A stretch of DNA of 39,877 nt from positions 1-39,877 of IMG/VR virus record IMGVR_UViG_3300028558_000055; one strand, written 5' to 3'. The DNA is from a virus. Under the pieces are notes generated by a model, which was not told the origin of the DNA, did not search any database, and worked only from the letters and a program-made list of their open reading frames with translations. Made by a program: the position numbers and the translations under genes. Of the stretch, positions 1 to 7,071 are shown piece after piece; positions within the stretch are counted from its first letter, which is position 1, and every line of letters begins with the position of its first letter.

Positions 1-477
1 TTTCCGGATTCGAAGCAAGGGGCGGCCCTGGCCATCGTCGTAGCGAGTCGCTATGGCGCTGCTCGGCGCTGGTCAGCCAGGGGCGGGACGCACGGCCTAT
101 CCGACCAAGGCAGGACCGTGCGCCTCGCTTTCCCCTCGCCGAATATCGTGGCGAGGTGGCCGAAACGCGTTGCCGTCGGCGGGGGCCGGGGGTATAAGGG
201 TAGTGCCTCGGTGGGCTTCGTCATTCGCTCATCGCGTTCTGCTTCAGCGGCGGACTTGGCATTGCGGCCTCGGGGTGGTCTAGACCCCGAGGCCGCCTGC
301 ATTTCAGTGCACGACTTCGGCCTCGGTGGTGCTCTCCGGCGCCGGCTCGGTCGGCAACGCTACTGAGTCAGCCGAAATCGGGCATCGTGCGGATACCAAT
401 AGTGGCAACGCGGATGGACGGAGGACGGAGGCGCTATGTGATTAGCCGACAGGATGTTGAAGCGTGGCGCGCGGGCC
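1..477. other. Region without recognisable gene
   Basis: About 480 bases of GC-rich sequence. Open frames exist on both strands, but none has a convincing ribosome binding site, a recognisable motif or natural composition. The only clear structure is the perfect inverted repeat at 264-296. The region lies upstream of the plus-strand gene at 478 and may hold its promoter, but I see no clear -35/-10 pair. Confidence 0.5.
264..296. repeat. Perfect 13-bp inverted repeat (hairpin)
   Basis: The left arm 264-276 is the exact reverse complement of the right arm 284-296, with a 7-base loop. The stem is almost all G/C (GCGGCCTCGGGGT). Neither flank is T-rich, so it is not a classical intrinsic terminator in either direction. 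It could be a transcription roadblock, a bidirectional stop or a protein binding site. Confidence 0.75.
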
Positions 478-894
478 ATGCCTAAGCGTCTCGACCTCAC
501 CGGCCAACAATTTGCCGATCTTACTGCGCTGCGTTTGTTCGGCCGCCAGGGGCGCTACGTCGTTTGGTCCCGTCGCTGCGTGTGTGGACGCGTTGTCACC
601 GCGCGAGTCGAGGCGCTCCGCAGCGGCAACAAGAAATCCTGCGGATGCCGGCAAAAACGCGCCGTGCGGGCATTCAACGCCGGCAAAGCGAAATACCATG
701 AGTTACTCGGCGAGCAGCTAACGGCGAACCAAATTGCGATACTTGCGAACGTGCCCATTCAAGCAGTCTACTACCGACTCGCGCACGAGTTCCCGATCGC
801 CGATTTGTTCTCGTCGAGTGGTGCGACGTTCAGTAGCGCAGCGAAGGCGCGTTGGGAGCGTAGGCGCGAATCAGTGACGCGCGGCGAGCCGTAA
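478..894 (+). CDS. Small Cys-rich phage protein (AP2/HNH-associated type)
   Basis: A 138-residue plus-strand protein, one of only two plus-strand genes here. The N-terminal half has an L-T-G-Q-x-F opening and a C-V-C-G / K-S-C-G-C cysteine pattern. That is the signature of a common small phage family in which a W-x-C-x-C-G stretch is followed by L-x-S-G-x-x-K-S-C-G-C, often annotated as AP2- or HNH-associated. The four cysteines probably bind a metal. The C-terminal half (L-T-A-N-Q-I-A, then Y-Y-R-L) looks like a helix-turn-helix and suggests DNA binding. I chose the second ATG because family members begin a few residues before L-T-G-Q; the frame also has an ATG at 454. Neither start has a good ribosome binding site. 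The gene converges on the minus-strand lysis operon. Exact function unknown. Confidence 0.7.
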   Translation: MPKRLDLTGQQFADLTALRLFGRQGRYVVWSRRCVCGRVVTARVEALRSGNKKSCGCRQKRAVRAFNAGKAKYHELLGEQLTANQIAILANVPIQAVYYRLAHEFPIADLFSSSGATFSSAAKARWERRRESVTRGEP

Positions 895-904
895 CCCGCC
901 GCGC
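879..904. terminator. GC hairpin between convergent genes
   Basis: An 8-bp inverted repeat (GCGCGGCG / CGCCGCGC) with a 10-base loop overlaps the stop codon of the plus-strand gene and lies just before the end of the minus-strand operon at 914. Its place between convergent genes suits a bidirectional stop, but no T-run follows on either strand, so the call is tentative. Confidence 0.3.
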
Positions 905-913
905 CCGACCTCG

Positions 914-1363
914 CTACACCGTCTCTTCAACGCTCCGCAACACGTCAAGCATCGCCGTCTCGCCCAACGCCGTCTGACACGTCGTCAGGAACGCATCCGC
1001 TGCCTGCACGGCCACCGAATCCGCCGGCAACTGGTCGCCGTACTGCACCTTTAGCTGCTGCACGAGGATCGCAACCAGCAATGAGTATTTGGGCGGGAGC
1101 GGCGACGCATCGAACGCGGCCTTGAGCGTCGCGAGATCCGGCGCGGGCTGAGACAGCACCGCCAAGGCTGCCGCGTTGGCGACACGCGCCTCGCTGAGCT
1201 CTGCCGCGTTCAGCTCCTGCGCGAGCACGACACAGCCGGCGCCGAGGATTTGTGCGCCGGCGACAATCTGCTGATCGCGGTTGGGCGCGGGTTGCTGCTG
1301 CGCGGAGCAGCCGGCCAGAAGACTAACTGCGACGATACACATCCCTCTTTGCATCCACATCAT
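914..1363 (-). CDS. Small lipoprotein, last gene of lysis operon
   Basis: A 149-residue protein with a short basic N-terminus, a hydrophobic stretch and the lipobox L-L-A-G-C at about residues 16-20, so it should be cut by signal peptidase II and lipid-anchored. The rest is Ala/Gln-rich and probably helical, with no motif I recognise. A strong GGAGG lies just upstream of ATG ATG; the second ATG (1360) has the better spacing. The gene overlaps the end of the hydrophobic protein at 1323-1715 by about 40 bases. A lipoprotein at the end of a lysis module suggests an o-spanin (Rz1-like) role. It is long for Rz1 and lacks the usual Pro-rich composition, so function is open. Confidence 0.7.
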   Translation of the reverse strand: MMWMQRGMCIVAVSLLAGCSAQQQPAPNRDQQIVAGAQILGAGCVVLAQELNAAELSEARVANAAALAVLSQPAPDLATLKAAFDASPLPPKYSLLVAILVQQLKVQYGDQLPADSVAVQAADAFLTTCQTALGETAMLDVLRSVEETV

Positions 1364-1715
1364 CCACCTCCATTGTTGGTGTCGGTTGCCCGACGGTTGT
1401 CTGTAGGCCCAAGTCGAACCGGATTCGCTGCAGCGCTAAATCGTAGAGCTGCTGCACGTCTTGCTCGGTCCCCGGCGTCCCGCTGTTGCTGAGCTGCTGC
1501 GCGATCGCCGCCTTGCATCGTTCCTGATGCTCCGATCCCGTGTCGTACGGGTTGTTTGCCGCCTCTTGCTGAAGGATCTGCACCGCGACGCCGACGGCCC
1601 ACGGCGGACTGATGTTGCGGCGGATGAGTGCGGCGACCAGTGAGCCGAGCGTGGAGATGAGCTCGATGGTCGGCGGGAGACCGAGCTGGATGAGAGAGAG
1701 GACGAGGGGGGTCAT
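1323..1715 (-). CDS. Hydrophobic phage protein, holin or spanin candidate
   Basis: A 130-residue protein whose first 40 or so residues are hydrophobic (L-V-L-S-L-I-Q-L-G-L-P onward, then L-G-S-L-V-A-A-L-I), followed by a polar C-terminal half rich in Gln. Its ATG overlaps the stop of the metallophosphoesterase gene as ATGA, indicating translational coupling. Its end overlaps the lipoprotein gene by about 40 bases, an overlap style familiar from i-spanin/o-spanin pairs. The N-terminal segment could be one membrane helix or an amphipathic region. I recognise no family; a lysis accessory role is inferred from position. Confidence 0.6.
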   Translation of the reverse strand: MTPLVLSLIQLGLPPTIELISTLGSLVAALIRRNISPPWAVGVAVQILQQEAANNPYDTGSEHQERCKAAIAQQLSNSGTPGTEQDVQQLYDLALQRIRFDLGLQTTVGQPTPTMEVDDVDAKRDVYRRS

Positions 1716-2932
1716 GCGGCGCCCCGCCACTGATATTTCCACTGCTTGTCGGCATAGAACGCGCGGTCAAAGAACGGATCCCAGCGCGTCGTGAATCCGT
1801 GCAGCACGCCGTCGTCGGACTGCTCAAAGCTAATCTCGCAGCCGCCGAGCATGGATTGAATCTTGTTCTTGCGTAGAAACGGCGTCTGGTCCTGCGTCGC
1901 ACCGCACTGCACGGTGTAGACTTCGCGCGGGTGGCTGACGTCGAACTTGTGATAGTGGCCAACGCCGAGAAACTGGGGCTTCTGTCCGCCCTGGTAACTC
2001 TCCACGATCTTCTGGACGCTGTAGCTAGTCGCGTACGCACTGCCGCCGCCGGCGTGGATGATGCGTCCAGTCGCCTTGCCGTTCTTCGCCTGAAACACGA
2101 GGTCGTGTTCCATGTGGCCGAGGTAGACCAAGTCGGTACGCCCCGCGCGCCGCGCCTTGTCTTCCATGAGTTGGCCGATGTCGACGTGCTCGCGCTGCAC
2201 GTACCAGCCCTCGTGGTCGTCTCCGGTCACAAAGTAGGTCGTCATGCCTTTGCGCTGGGGCCAGTTCTCGACGAAGTAGTCGGTCTGCCCCTCGATCCCG
2301 AATGCGACGAGATCGCCTTTGTTGAACCGTGCCTCGCCGTCGATCATGTTCCCGCACTGGTAAACCGTATCAATGCCGCGCTCCGCCCAGAGGTCATAGA
2401 GCGCGTTCAGCACATCCATCCGTGCGTACTTGCTGCACAGATGATTGTCGGCGGTCAGCGCGAACCGATACGGCTTGCCGCGTAGCGAGGCGGTCGGAAT
2501 CACCAGCGGGTCGCGGACGGCGATGTCCGGCGACACCCAAAACCCGCCCGTTTCCTTCGAGCGCTGCAGGTTGATGTGTGCGGCGTCGAGCTGTTCGAGC
2601 GTTTGCTTAATGCGCGACACGCCGACATTGAACGCATCGGAGAGCTCGTCGACCGTCCACGGCTTGCGGTTGCGCGTGGTCAGGAGTCGCCGCATCTGCT
2701 CGACGAGTTGCACCTCGTTGATGGGCTGTATCGTCGGCGAGTTGCTGCGCGTCTGTGTGGCGCCGGCCTGCTTGCGCTTCTCTTGCCGATAGCGCCGCGA
2801 GTCGTCGGCGCTGCATTTGCGACAAAGCGACCGGACGCCACTGGCATTGGAATGATCGATGGAGAGGTTCTTGGTCGTTCCGCAGCGTCGACAACGCGAT
2901 GTCGTGGGATTCAGTTTTGGTTTGGTGGTCAT
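1712..2932 (-). CDS. Zn-motif, HTH and metallophosphoesterase fusion
   Basis: A 406-residue protein with three visible parts. Residues 14-40 hold two C-x2-C pairs around I-D-H, resembling the zinc/HNH core of endonuclease VII-like proteins, although the usual Asn after the last cysteine is Ser. Residues about 90-135 look like a winged helix. From about residue 155 there is a calcineurin-like phosphoesterase: D-N-H (162-164), G-N-M-I-D (194-198), G-D-D-H-E (237-241), H-A-G-G (293-296) and G-H-Y-H (325-328) supply the two-metal ligands. It probably hydrolyses phosphodiesters in nucleic acids or nucleotides. The start at 2932 has an ideal GGAGG; an upstream extension overlaps the preceding gene and looks non-coding. 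It follows the DUF5664 gene by 10 bases, suggesting shared nucleic-acid or nucleotide metabolism. Confidence 0.8.
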   Translation of the reverse strand: MTTKPKLNPTTSRCRRCGTTKNLSIDHSNASGVRSLCRKCSADDSRRYRQEKRKQAGATQTRSNSPTIQPINEVQLVEQMRRLLTTRNRKPWTVDELSDAFNVGVSRIKQTLEQLDAAHINLQRSKETGGFWVSPDIAVRDPLVIPTASLRGKPYRFALTADNHLCSKYARMDVLNALYDLWAERGIDTVYQCGNMIDGEARFNKGDLVAFGIEGQTDYFVENWPQRKGMTTYFVTGDDHEGWYVQREHVDIGQLMEDKARRAGRTDLVYLGHMEHDLVFQAKNGKATGRIIHAGGGSAYATSYSVQKIVESYQGGQKPQFLGVGHYHKFDVSHPREVYTVQCGATQDQTPFLRKNKIQSMLGGCEISFEQSDDGVLHGFTTRWDPFFDRAFYADKQWKYQWRGAA

Positions 2933-2942
2933 CACCGCCTCC

Positions 2943-3299
2943 TCAATCCGCCTTCGCATAGAACGCCGCGCGCGCCTCTTCGGTCGCCGCGCCGCGCTCG
3001 AAATAGGTGAACGCGGCGCCGGCCCACATGACCGCCGCCGCATCGCCGTCGTGCTTGGCCGGGTCAAACCGCTCGCCGCGGTCGAGCCGCTCTTTCAGCC
3101 TGAGCAAATGTTCGAGCGCATGGCTGAAGATCACCTCGTAGCTCATGCCCTGCATCCAGTTGCGCGGCCCATGGACGGCGGCGCCCTGCTGGTTGCGCTC
3201 GCCCCAGGCGCGCAGCGATTCGACGGGCAGCAAGTGCCAGTCGACGGCGAGCTTCGAGCGTGTTGCGCCGGTTGAATAGGAAACGAGATCTTCCCTCAC
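2943..3299 (-). CDS. DUF5664 dATP/dGTP diphosphohydrolase-like protein
   Basis: A 118-residue protein matching the phage DUF5664 pattern: an opening T-G-A-x-R-S-K, then H-G-x-R-N-W-x-x-G (around residues 45-53), then A-L-E-H-L-L (about 62-67), an acidic stretch, D-G-D-A-A-A-V-M-W and a closing aromatic helix. Databases describe relatives as dATP/dGTP diphosphohydrolase domain proteins of the all-alpha MazG-like type, which would make this a cytoplasmic nucleotide-pool enzyme. The GTG start overlaps the upstream stop as GTGA. The name rests on family recall; activity on dATP or dGTP is not shown by the sequence. Confidence 0.75.
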   Translation of the reverse strand: MREDLVSYSTGATRSKLAVDWHLLPVESLRAWGERNQQGAAVHGPRNWMQGMSYEVIFSHALEHLLRLKERLDRGERFDPAKHDGDAAAVMWAGAAFTYFERGAATEEARAAFYAKAD

Positions 3300-3670
3300 A
3301 ACCCCTCCACCATGGCCGCCGCAAACGCGTCGGCTTTGCGTTCGTCCTGCACCCACCAAAGGTAGTGGTAGGCTTCGTGCAACGCGGTCGTGACCCATGA
3401 ACGCTCATCCACCAGCGCGCCCGGCTTGCGCTGCCGACGCCACTGCACCGGCCGCATGAGCGCCACCGTGCCGCACGGCCGCGTGTCGCCGTAGCGGTCG
3501 CGTCGCTGGCGATCCTTCAGCCACGTGACGCGCGGCGCCGGCAGGTCGTAGTGCTTCGCGAGGAGTGCGAGCGCCGCCCGAATGTCGGTCAACCGCGGCT
3601 CGGCGTAGGCGTCGTGCAGCTGCTCGACGATGTCGTGGCGGAGCGGGCGCGGTGGGAGGTTTAGGCGCAC
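3296..3670 (-). CDS. HExxH metallopeptidase-like protein (ImmA/IrrE or SprT style)
   Basis: A 124-residue protein with H-E-A-Y-H at residues 98-102, an HExxH zinc-protease motif, followed by E-R-K-A-D-A-F-A-A at about 110-118, which fits the E-x2-A-x2-F-A third-ligand helix of ImmA/IrrE-type peptidases. The first 90 residues are basic and helical with no motif I know. The GTG start at 3670 overlaps the end of the endolysin gene by 10 bases; the ribosome binding site is weak (GGGGAG about 10 bases upstream). Its position right after the endolysin and before DUF5664 is unusual. It may be a regulatory protease or a structural zinc protein; without the repressor such peptidases usually cleave, the role is unclear. 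Confidence 0.65.
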   Translation of the reverse strand: MRLNLPPRPLRHDIVEQLHDAYAEPRLTDIRAALALLAKHYDLPAPRVTWLKDRQRRDRYGDTRPCGTVALMRPVQWRRQRKPGALVDERSWVTTALHEAYHYLWWVQDERKADAFAAAMVEGL

Positions 3671-4089
3671 TGCCACAGCTCCCCTTCGGCCCTGCGCCGC
3701 GCGACCAGCCCCGGCAGCTCCTTCCCCTTCGCCTTCGTCCACAGCATCAGCCGCGCCGGCACCTCATCGAAGCGCTTGGCGTTGACCGCATCGCGGATGG
3801 TCGACTTCGCAAACGCGCCAACGCCGCAGTTGAACGCGAAAGAGGCGATCGCCGAAAACTGATTGTCGGAGAGCGGCGGGTCGATCAGGGGACGGAGGCG
3901 ACACGCCACGTCCTCGACGTCACCGGCAAGCCACTGGTCCGCTTGTGCCTGCGTGATGCGCTGGCCGACCTTCAGTGAGGTGCGGTGGCCGAATCCCACC
4001 GTGCTCAGGCGGACCGGATCGTAGTAGACGACGAGCCTGCAGCCCTCGAAGCGACGAATAAGGTCGATGCCGGCGGCGGTGACGTTCAT
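3661..4089 (-). CDS. Endolysin, GH24 phage lysozyme
   Basis: A 142-residue T4-type lysozyme (glycoside hydrolase 24), which cuts the beta-1,4 bond between MurNAc and GlcNAc in peptidoglycan to release progeny. The catalytic signature E-x8-D-x5-T is exact: E15 in R-F-E-G, D24 in Y-Y-D-P and T30 in S-T-V-G-F-G-H. Downstream D-N-Q-F-S-A-I-A-S-F-A-F-N-C-G-V-G and R-R-x-x-E-G-E-L-W are typical of the family. There is no signal peptide or SAR segment, so export should depend on a holin. The ATG overlaps the preceding membrane protein gene (4086-4517) by four bases, as expected for a lysis cassette. Confidence 0.95.
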   Translation of the reverse strand: MNVTAAGIDLIRRFEGCRLVVYYDPVRLSTVGFGHRTSLKVGQRITQAQADQWLAGDVEDVACRLRPLIDPPLSDNQFSAIASFAFNCGVGAFAKSTIRDAVNAKRFDEVPARLMLWTKAKGKELPGLVARRRAEGELWQCA

Positions 4090-4517
4090 GGAAACAACCC
4101 GAGCGTGATCGGCGCGTCAACGAGCAGCCACGGCGGCCGCAGTGGGAAGCTCGCGCCCGACGTTCCGCGCTTGTTGTGCTGATACTGCATGTGATCGGCC
4201 ATCGCCTTGTCGATGCGCTGGTCGAGCCACGTCGTGGCCTTGTCGAGCTTCAGGTCGAGCTTGTCGTCGCGTTCTTTCGATTCCGTCTCCACGCGCACAA
4301 TCGCCGCGGCAGCCTGTGTGGTCGACTGCTTCATGTCGCGAAACTCGTCGCGATAGTCGTCGCGCACGTGGCACATGCCGAAGGTCGCCGAGCAGACGCC
4401 GCCCATGACGGTGAGCGATGCGCCCAGGAGCGCCTGCAGAATTGGGCGCTGCGCCGGGCGCTTGCTCAGCTTCGCCGCCACCAGCGCGGCGAGCTGTTCG
4501 CGGTCTGCGTCGGTCAT
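4086..4517 (-). CDS. Membrane-anchored coiled-coil lysis protein candidate
   Basis: A 143-residue protein with a polar N-terminus, one hydrophobic segment at about residues 27-50 containing two cysteines, and then a highly charged helical stretch (about 53-110, with repeats of E, D, K and L) that should form a coiled coil. The C-terminus is short and hydrophobic. It lies between a holin candidate and the endolysin and overlaps the endolysin start as ATGA. The architecture fits a lysis accessory protein such as a spanin-like or XhlA-like factor, but no specific family is recognisable. Confidence 0.65.
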   Translation of the reverse strand: MTDADREQLAALVAAKLSKRPAQRPILQALLGASLTVMGGVCSATFGMCHVRDDYRDEFRDMKQSTTQAAAAIVRVETESKERDDKLDLKLDKATTWLDQRIDKAMADHMQYQHNKRGTSGASFPLRPPWLLVDAPITLGLFP

Positions 4518-4536
4518 TCGGGTGCCCTGCTCTCGG

Positions 4537-4932
4537 TTAGGGCTTCGTCGAGGTTGCCGGCGGCGCGGCCGGATTCATCGGATCGCGGATGGCTTCCGCC
4601 TGCTTCTTCTCCGGCGAGACCGGCCAGAGATCGAGGTATTCAGGCACCTTGGAAATCAATGCCGCGCCGACCAACGCGAGTGCCGCTCCAACCGGGGCAC
4701 CGATGAACGTGTTGTAGTAGAGGACCGGGACCGAGATGCCCTCGGTCGCCAGGCCAACGATCAGCCCGTTGGCCGCGCCGACAATCGCGCCGCAAATGGC
4801 GACGACGGTGAGGACGCGCACCTGCGAGAGGCCCGCCACGCGCATCGCAAAGAGCGCGAGTACATTCAACGCCGTGAAGACGATCGCATTTGGCCCGTTG
4901 ATCGCCAGCTCGGCAAACTTCGCGTAATCCAT
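4537..4932 (-). CDS. Holin candidate with several membrane segments
   Basis: A 131-residue protein with three likely transmembrane helices (about residues 17-35, 40-62 and 75-95: A-L-N-V-L-A-L-F-A, then V-V-A-I-C-G-A-I-V-G, then A-P-V-G-A-A-L-A-L-V-G-A-A-L) and a short Pro-rich charged tail. Size, topology and position two genes before the GH24 endolysin fit a class I holin-type pore former. I chose the ATG at 4932, preceded by a G-rich GAGGGAG stretch; an upstream in-frame ATG at 4956 would overlap the preceding small gene. Holin families are too divergent to name. Confidence 0.65.
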   Translation of the reverse strand: MDYAKFAELAINGPNAIVFTALNVLALFAMRVAGLSQVRVLTVVAICGAIVGAANGLIVGLATEGISVPVLYYNTFIGAPVGAALALVGAALISKVPEYLDLWPVSPEKKQAEAIRDPMNPAAPPATSTKP

Positions 4933-4937
4933 CTCCC

Positions 4938-5066
4938 TCACCCCTCCCCATTCCATCGGTCCATGATGTTGGCCCAGAGCTCGACGCCGGCGCGCGGCGC
5001 GTAGAAGAGCGACAGCGCCAAGAGCGTCCAGAAGACGTCGGCGGCGAAGGCGACAGCGCGTCTCAT
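4938..5066 (-). CDS. 42-residue membrane peptide
   Basis: A very short protein: a basic start (M-R-R-A-V), one hydrophobic helix (F-W-T-L-L-A-L-S-L-F-Y) and a polar tail. Its ATG overlaps the upstream stop as ATGA, and it ends 5 bases before the holin candidate, so it is part of the operon. It could be a holin partner or antiholin. Being so short, it is supported mainly by position and by its membrane helix. Confidence 0.55.
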   Translation of the reverse strand: MRRAVAFAADVFWTLLALSLFYAPRAGVELWANIMDRWNGEG

Positions 5067-5230
5067 GGCTGCACTCCACGCAACACCCGCGCGGCGTCGT
5101 CGCGTGTCATGCCGCGCAGGTCGATTTCCTGCAGCATGCGCGCCCAGGCGTAGCGGCCGTGTGCATCGAGCCACGCGCGCACGTCGGCGTTGATCGTGGC
5201 GATGGTGTCGGGGCCCGGGGGGACGTACAT
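5063..5230 (-). CDS. 55-residue hypothetical protein
   Basis: A small gene that exactly fills the space between the fibre gene ending at 5230 and the membrane peptide starting at 5066. It is coupled to the fibre gene by TGATG and to the next gene by ATGA. The product starts M-Y-V-P-P-G-P-D-T-I and has helices with R-A-W-L-D-A-H-G-R-Y-A-W-A-R and a T-R-D-D-A-A-R-V-L motif. No family is recognised. A small protein between the tail fibre and lysis genes might be a fibre-assembly helper, but that is a guess. Confidence 0.65.
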   Translation of the reverse strand: MYVPPGPDTIATINADVRAWLDAHGRYAWARMLQEIDLRGMTRDDAARVLRGVQP

Positions 5231-7071
5231 CACGAACCCATCGGGAAGACTTCAATCGTCCCGCCCCAGCTGACGTTGTTTGCCGAAGCCCCGGTCACGC
5301 GGATGCGCACGTCGTTGCTGCTCGCATCGCACGTCACCGCCCAGGCGGTTTGGTCTTCGACCTGGAACATCACCACCGGGTTGGCGCAGCCGGTTGCCCC
5401 CCACGGACAGGTCGCCGTGCCGTCTACGACCGCGCCGGCGCCACCACGACGACCGCGGCACCACAGCTCGTAGGTGCCCGAGTCGTTCGACGATCCAGAG
5501 GCGCCGCCCGTGCGCCGGGCAGTGATGAACGCTTTGACGAGATAGGTCGTATTGGTCGCCAGCGTCGTATTGAACAGCGTCGTCGTCGTTGCGTCGGTGG
5601 TGGTGACGTCTTTCTGGTAGACGCTCATCCGCGGCTTGTCGGTGGTCGCGGAGGCGGCGGTGTCGATCCTGAATGCTTCGTTGCCACTGGTCGGTTCGCG
5701 CAGATGCAGCCGGGCGCTCGGCGTGGTGATACCGCCAATGCCAACCGAGTCGGCGCTGGCGTCGACGGTGACCAGTCCAGCGATCGTGTCGCCGTTGACG
5801 ATCGTGTCGTAGTTCGAGGAGTCGGCGTTGAAGGTGATCGCCGAGCCGGTCGCCGACATCGCCTGTTTCCAGGTGATCGCCGAGCCGGCGGTGGTGCCCG
5901 TGTTGTAGAAGAGGAAGTAGCTGCCGAAGATCGTGCCCAGCATCCAGTTGCTGGTTGAGTTGCTGCTTTTCCAGGTCGTGCCGGCGTCGTCGCTATAGGC
6001 GTCCCACAGGAGCAGGTTCTCGCCGTGCGTCAGCGGGTAGACGGAAAAGAGCGGGTTGTTATCGGAGGCGGTGGTGAATTGCAGGTGCGGGCCGGCAGTA
6101 GAGGCGTTGGTGCCGTCTACCGCGATCTTGGCCATGCCGACCGAACTCTTCGGCGCCGCACCGGTGCCGACGGCGATGGTGCCGGCGCTGGTGAGCGTCT
6201 TGTTGCTCGCGGTCTGGGTCGAATTCGTATCGACCATGGTCTTGAGGACCGATCCGGTACCAACCTCCAAGAGATCGTCGTCGCTGTCCCAGCAGGGGGC
6301 GCCATCGGTGGCGACCGTGCAGAGCGTCGAAGCGGTCAGGCTAGTCGCCCCCCCACTCGAGTCGCCGTATGCCGCGAAATGCTGCAGGTTGTCGCTCCCG
6401 CAGTAGCTGAGGAGTCCGCTTGCAACCCCCATCTTGCCGGCCGTGCTCGCGCCGCAGCTCGCCGTACTGCTCGCCACAAACCCGGCCTCAGTCGAGTCGG
6501 TCGCGAAGGTGCGGTCGGCCGAGAGATCGCCGCCGCCCGAGAGCCCCGCGCCGGCAGTGAGCGAGCGCGACTGCAGCGCGACGGCGGTGCCGCCCTGCTT
6601 CAGCGTCCCCGTGCTGACATCGAACGAACTCGAACTCAGCGTGACAACGGGATCGGTCCCCGACAAGTCGTAGGTGATCGTGCGCGAGCTATTGGCGCCG
6701 TTGAACACGGTCAGGTTGTTCACCTGTGTCGAGGGCGACCACGTGAGCGTATAGGTGCCGCCAGCGCCGCCGTCCGCGCCCGCAATGCCTGCGCCGGGTG
6801 TGAACACGCGCTCGTTGGTCAGCGTGCCGTCGGTGGCAAGCGTGAGGTATTGCGAGGAGGTCGGTGCGCCGCCACCGCCGCCGCCGAGCGCATTGCAGGC
6901 GCCGCCGATGCTGATTTCGTTGGCTGAGGTGACACATGCCAGGTCGTTCGCGGTCCATGCGGTTGGCTGCTGCACGAAGGTAGGCTTGCCGCCGGGCAGC
7001 CGCTCGACCAGCGTCGTTTGCGCAAGCGCCGATCCGCCCACGAGCCATAGGAGAATCACACACCAGCGCAT
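5230..7071 (-). CDS. Tail fibre-like protein with signal peptide
   Basis: A 613-residue protein. Its middle has repeats characteristic of tail fibres: A-G-A-G-L-S-G-G-G-D-L-S-A-D-R-T-F (about residue 170) and T-Q-T-A-S-N-K-T-L-T-S-A-G-T-I (about 285), as in phage host-recognition proteins. The C-terminal 130 residues form a beta-rich domain with several cysteines. Unusually, it begins with a clean Sec signal peptide (M-R-W-C-V-I-L-L-W-L-V-G-G-S-A-L-A-Q, cut likely after A17). It follows the hub gene directly, with GGAGG five bases before the ATG, and so occupies the classic receptor-binding-protein position. The secretion signal conflicts with cytoplasmic virion assembly and is shared with the genes at the right end of the window. 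Confidence 0.8.
   Translation of the reverse strand: MRWCVILLWLVGGSALAQTTLVERLPGGKPTFVQQPTAWTANDLACVTSANEISIGGACNALGGGGGGAPTSSQYLTLATDGTLTNERVFTPGAGIAGADGGAGGTYTLTWSPSTQVNNLTVFNGANSSRTITYDLSGTDPVVTLSSSSFDVSTGTLKQGGTAVALQSRSLTAGAGLSGGGDLSADRTFATDSTEAGFVASSTASCGASTAGKMGVASGLLSYCGSDNLQHFAAYGDSSGGATSLTASTLCTVATDGAPCWDSDDDLLEVGTGSVLKTMVDTNSTQTASNKTLTSAGTIAVGTGAAPKSSVGMAKIAVDGTNASTAGPHLQFTTASDNNPLFSVYPLTHGENLLLWDAYSDDAGTTWKSSNSTSNWMLGTIFGSYFLFYNTGTTAGSAITWKQAMSATGSAITFNADSSNYDTIVNGDTIAGLVTVDASADSVGIGGITTPSARLHLREPTSGNEAFRIDTAASATTDKPRMSVYQKDVTTTDATTTTLFNTTLATNTTYLVKAFITARRTGGASGSSNDSGTYELWCRGRRGGAGAVVDGTATCPWGATGCANPVVMFQVEDQTAWAVTCDASSNDVRIRVTGASANNVSWGGTIEVFPMGS

Noticed and set aside
304-441. 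Minus-strand frame ending P-T-E-P-A-P-E-S-T-T-E-A-E-V-V-H just before the hairpin at 264-296
   Set aside because: The tail looks protein-like, but the frame is short, has no ATG or GTG start and no ribosome binding site, and is closed by a stop at 442.
6025-6927. Long plus-strand frames opposite the fibre and hub genes
   Set aside because: High-GC antisense shadows with Arg/Gly/Ala-rich composition, no ribosome binding sites and no motifs.
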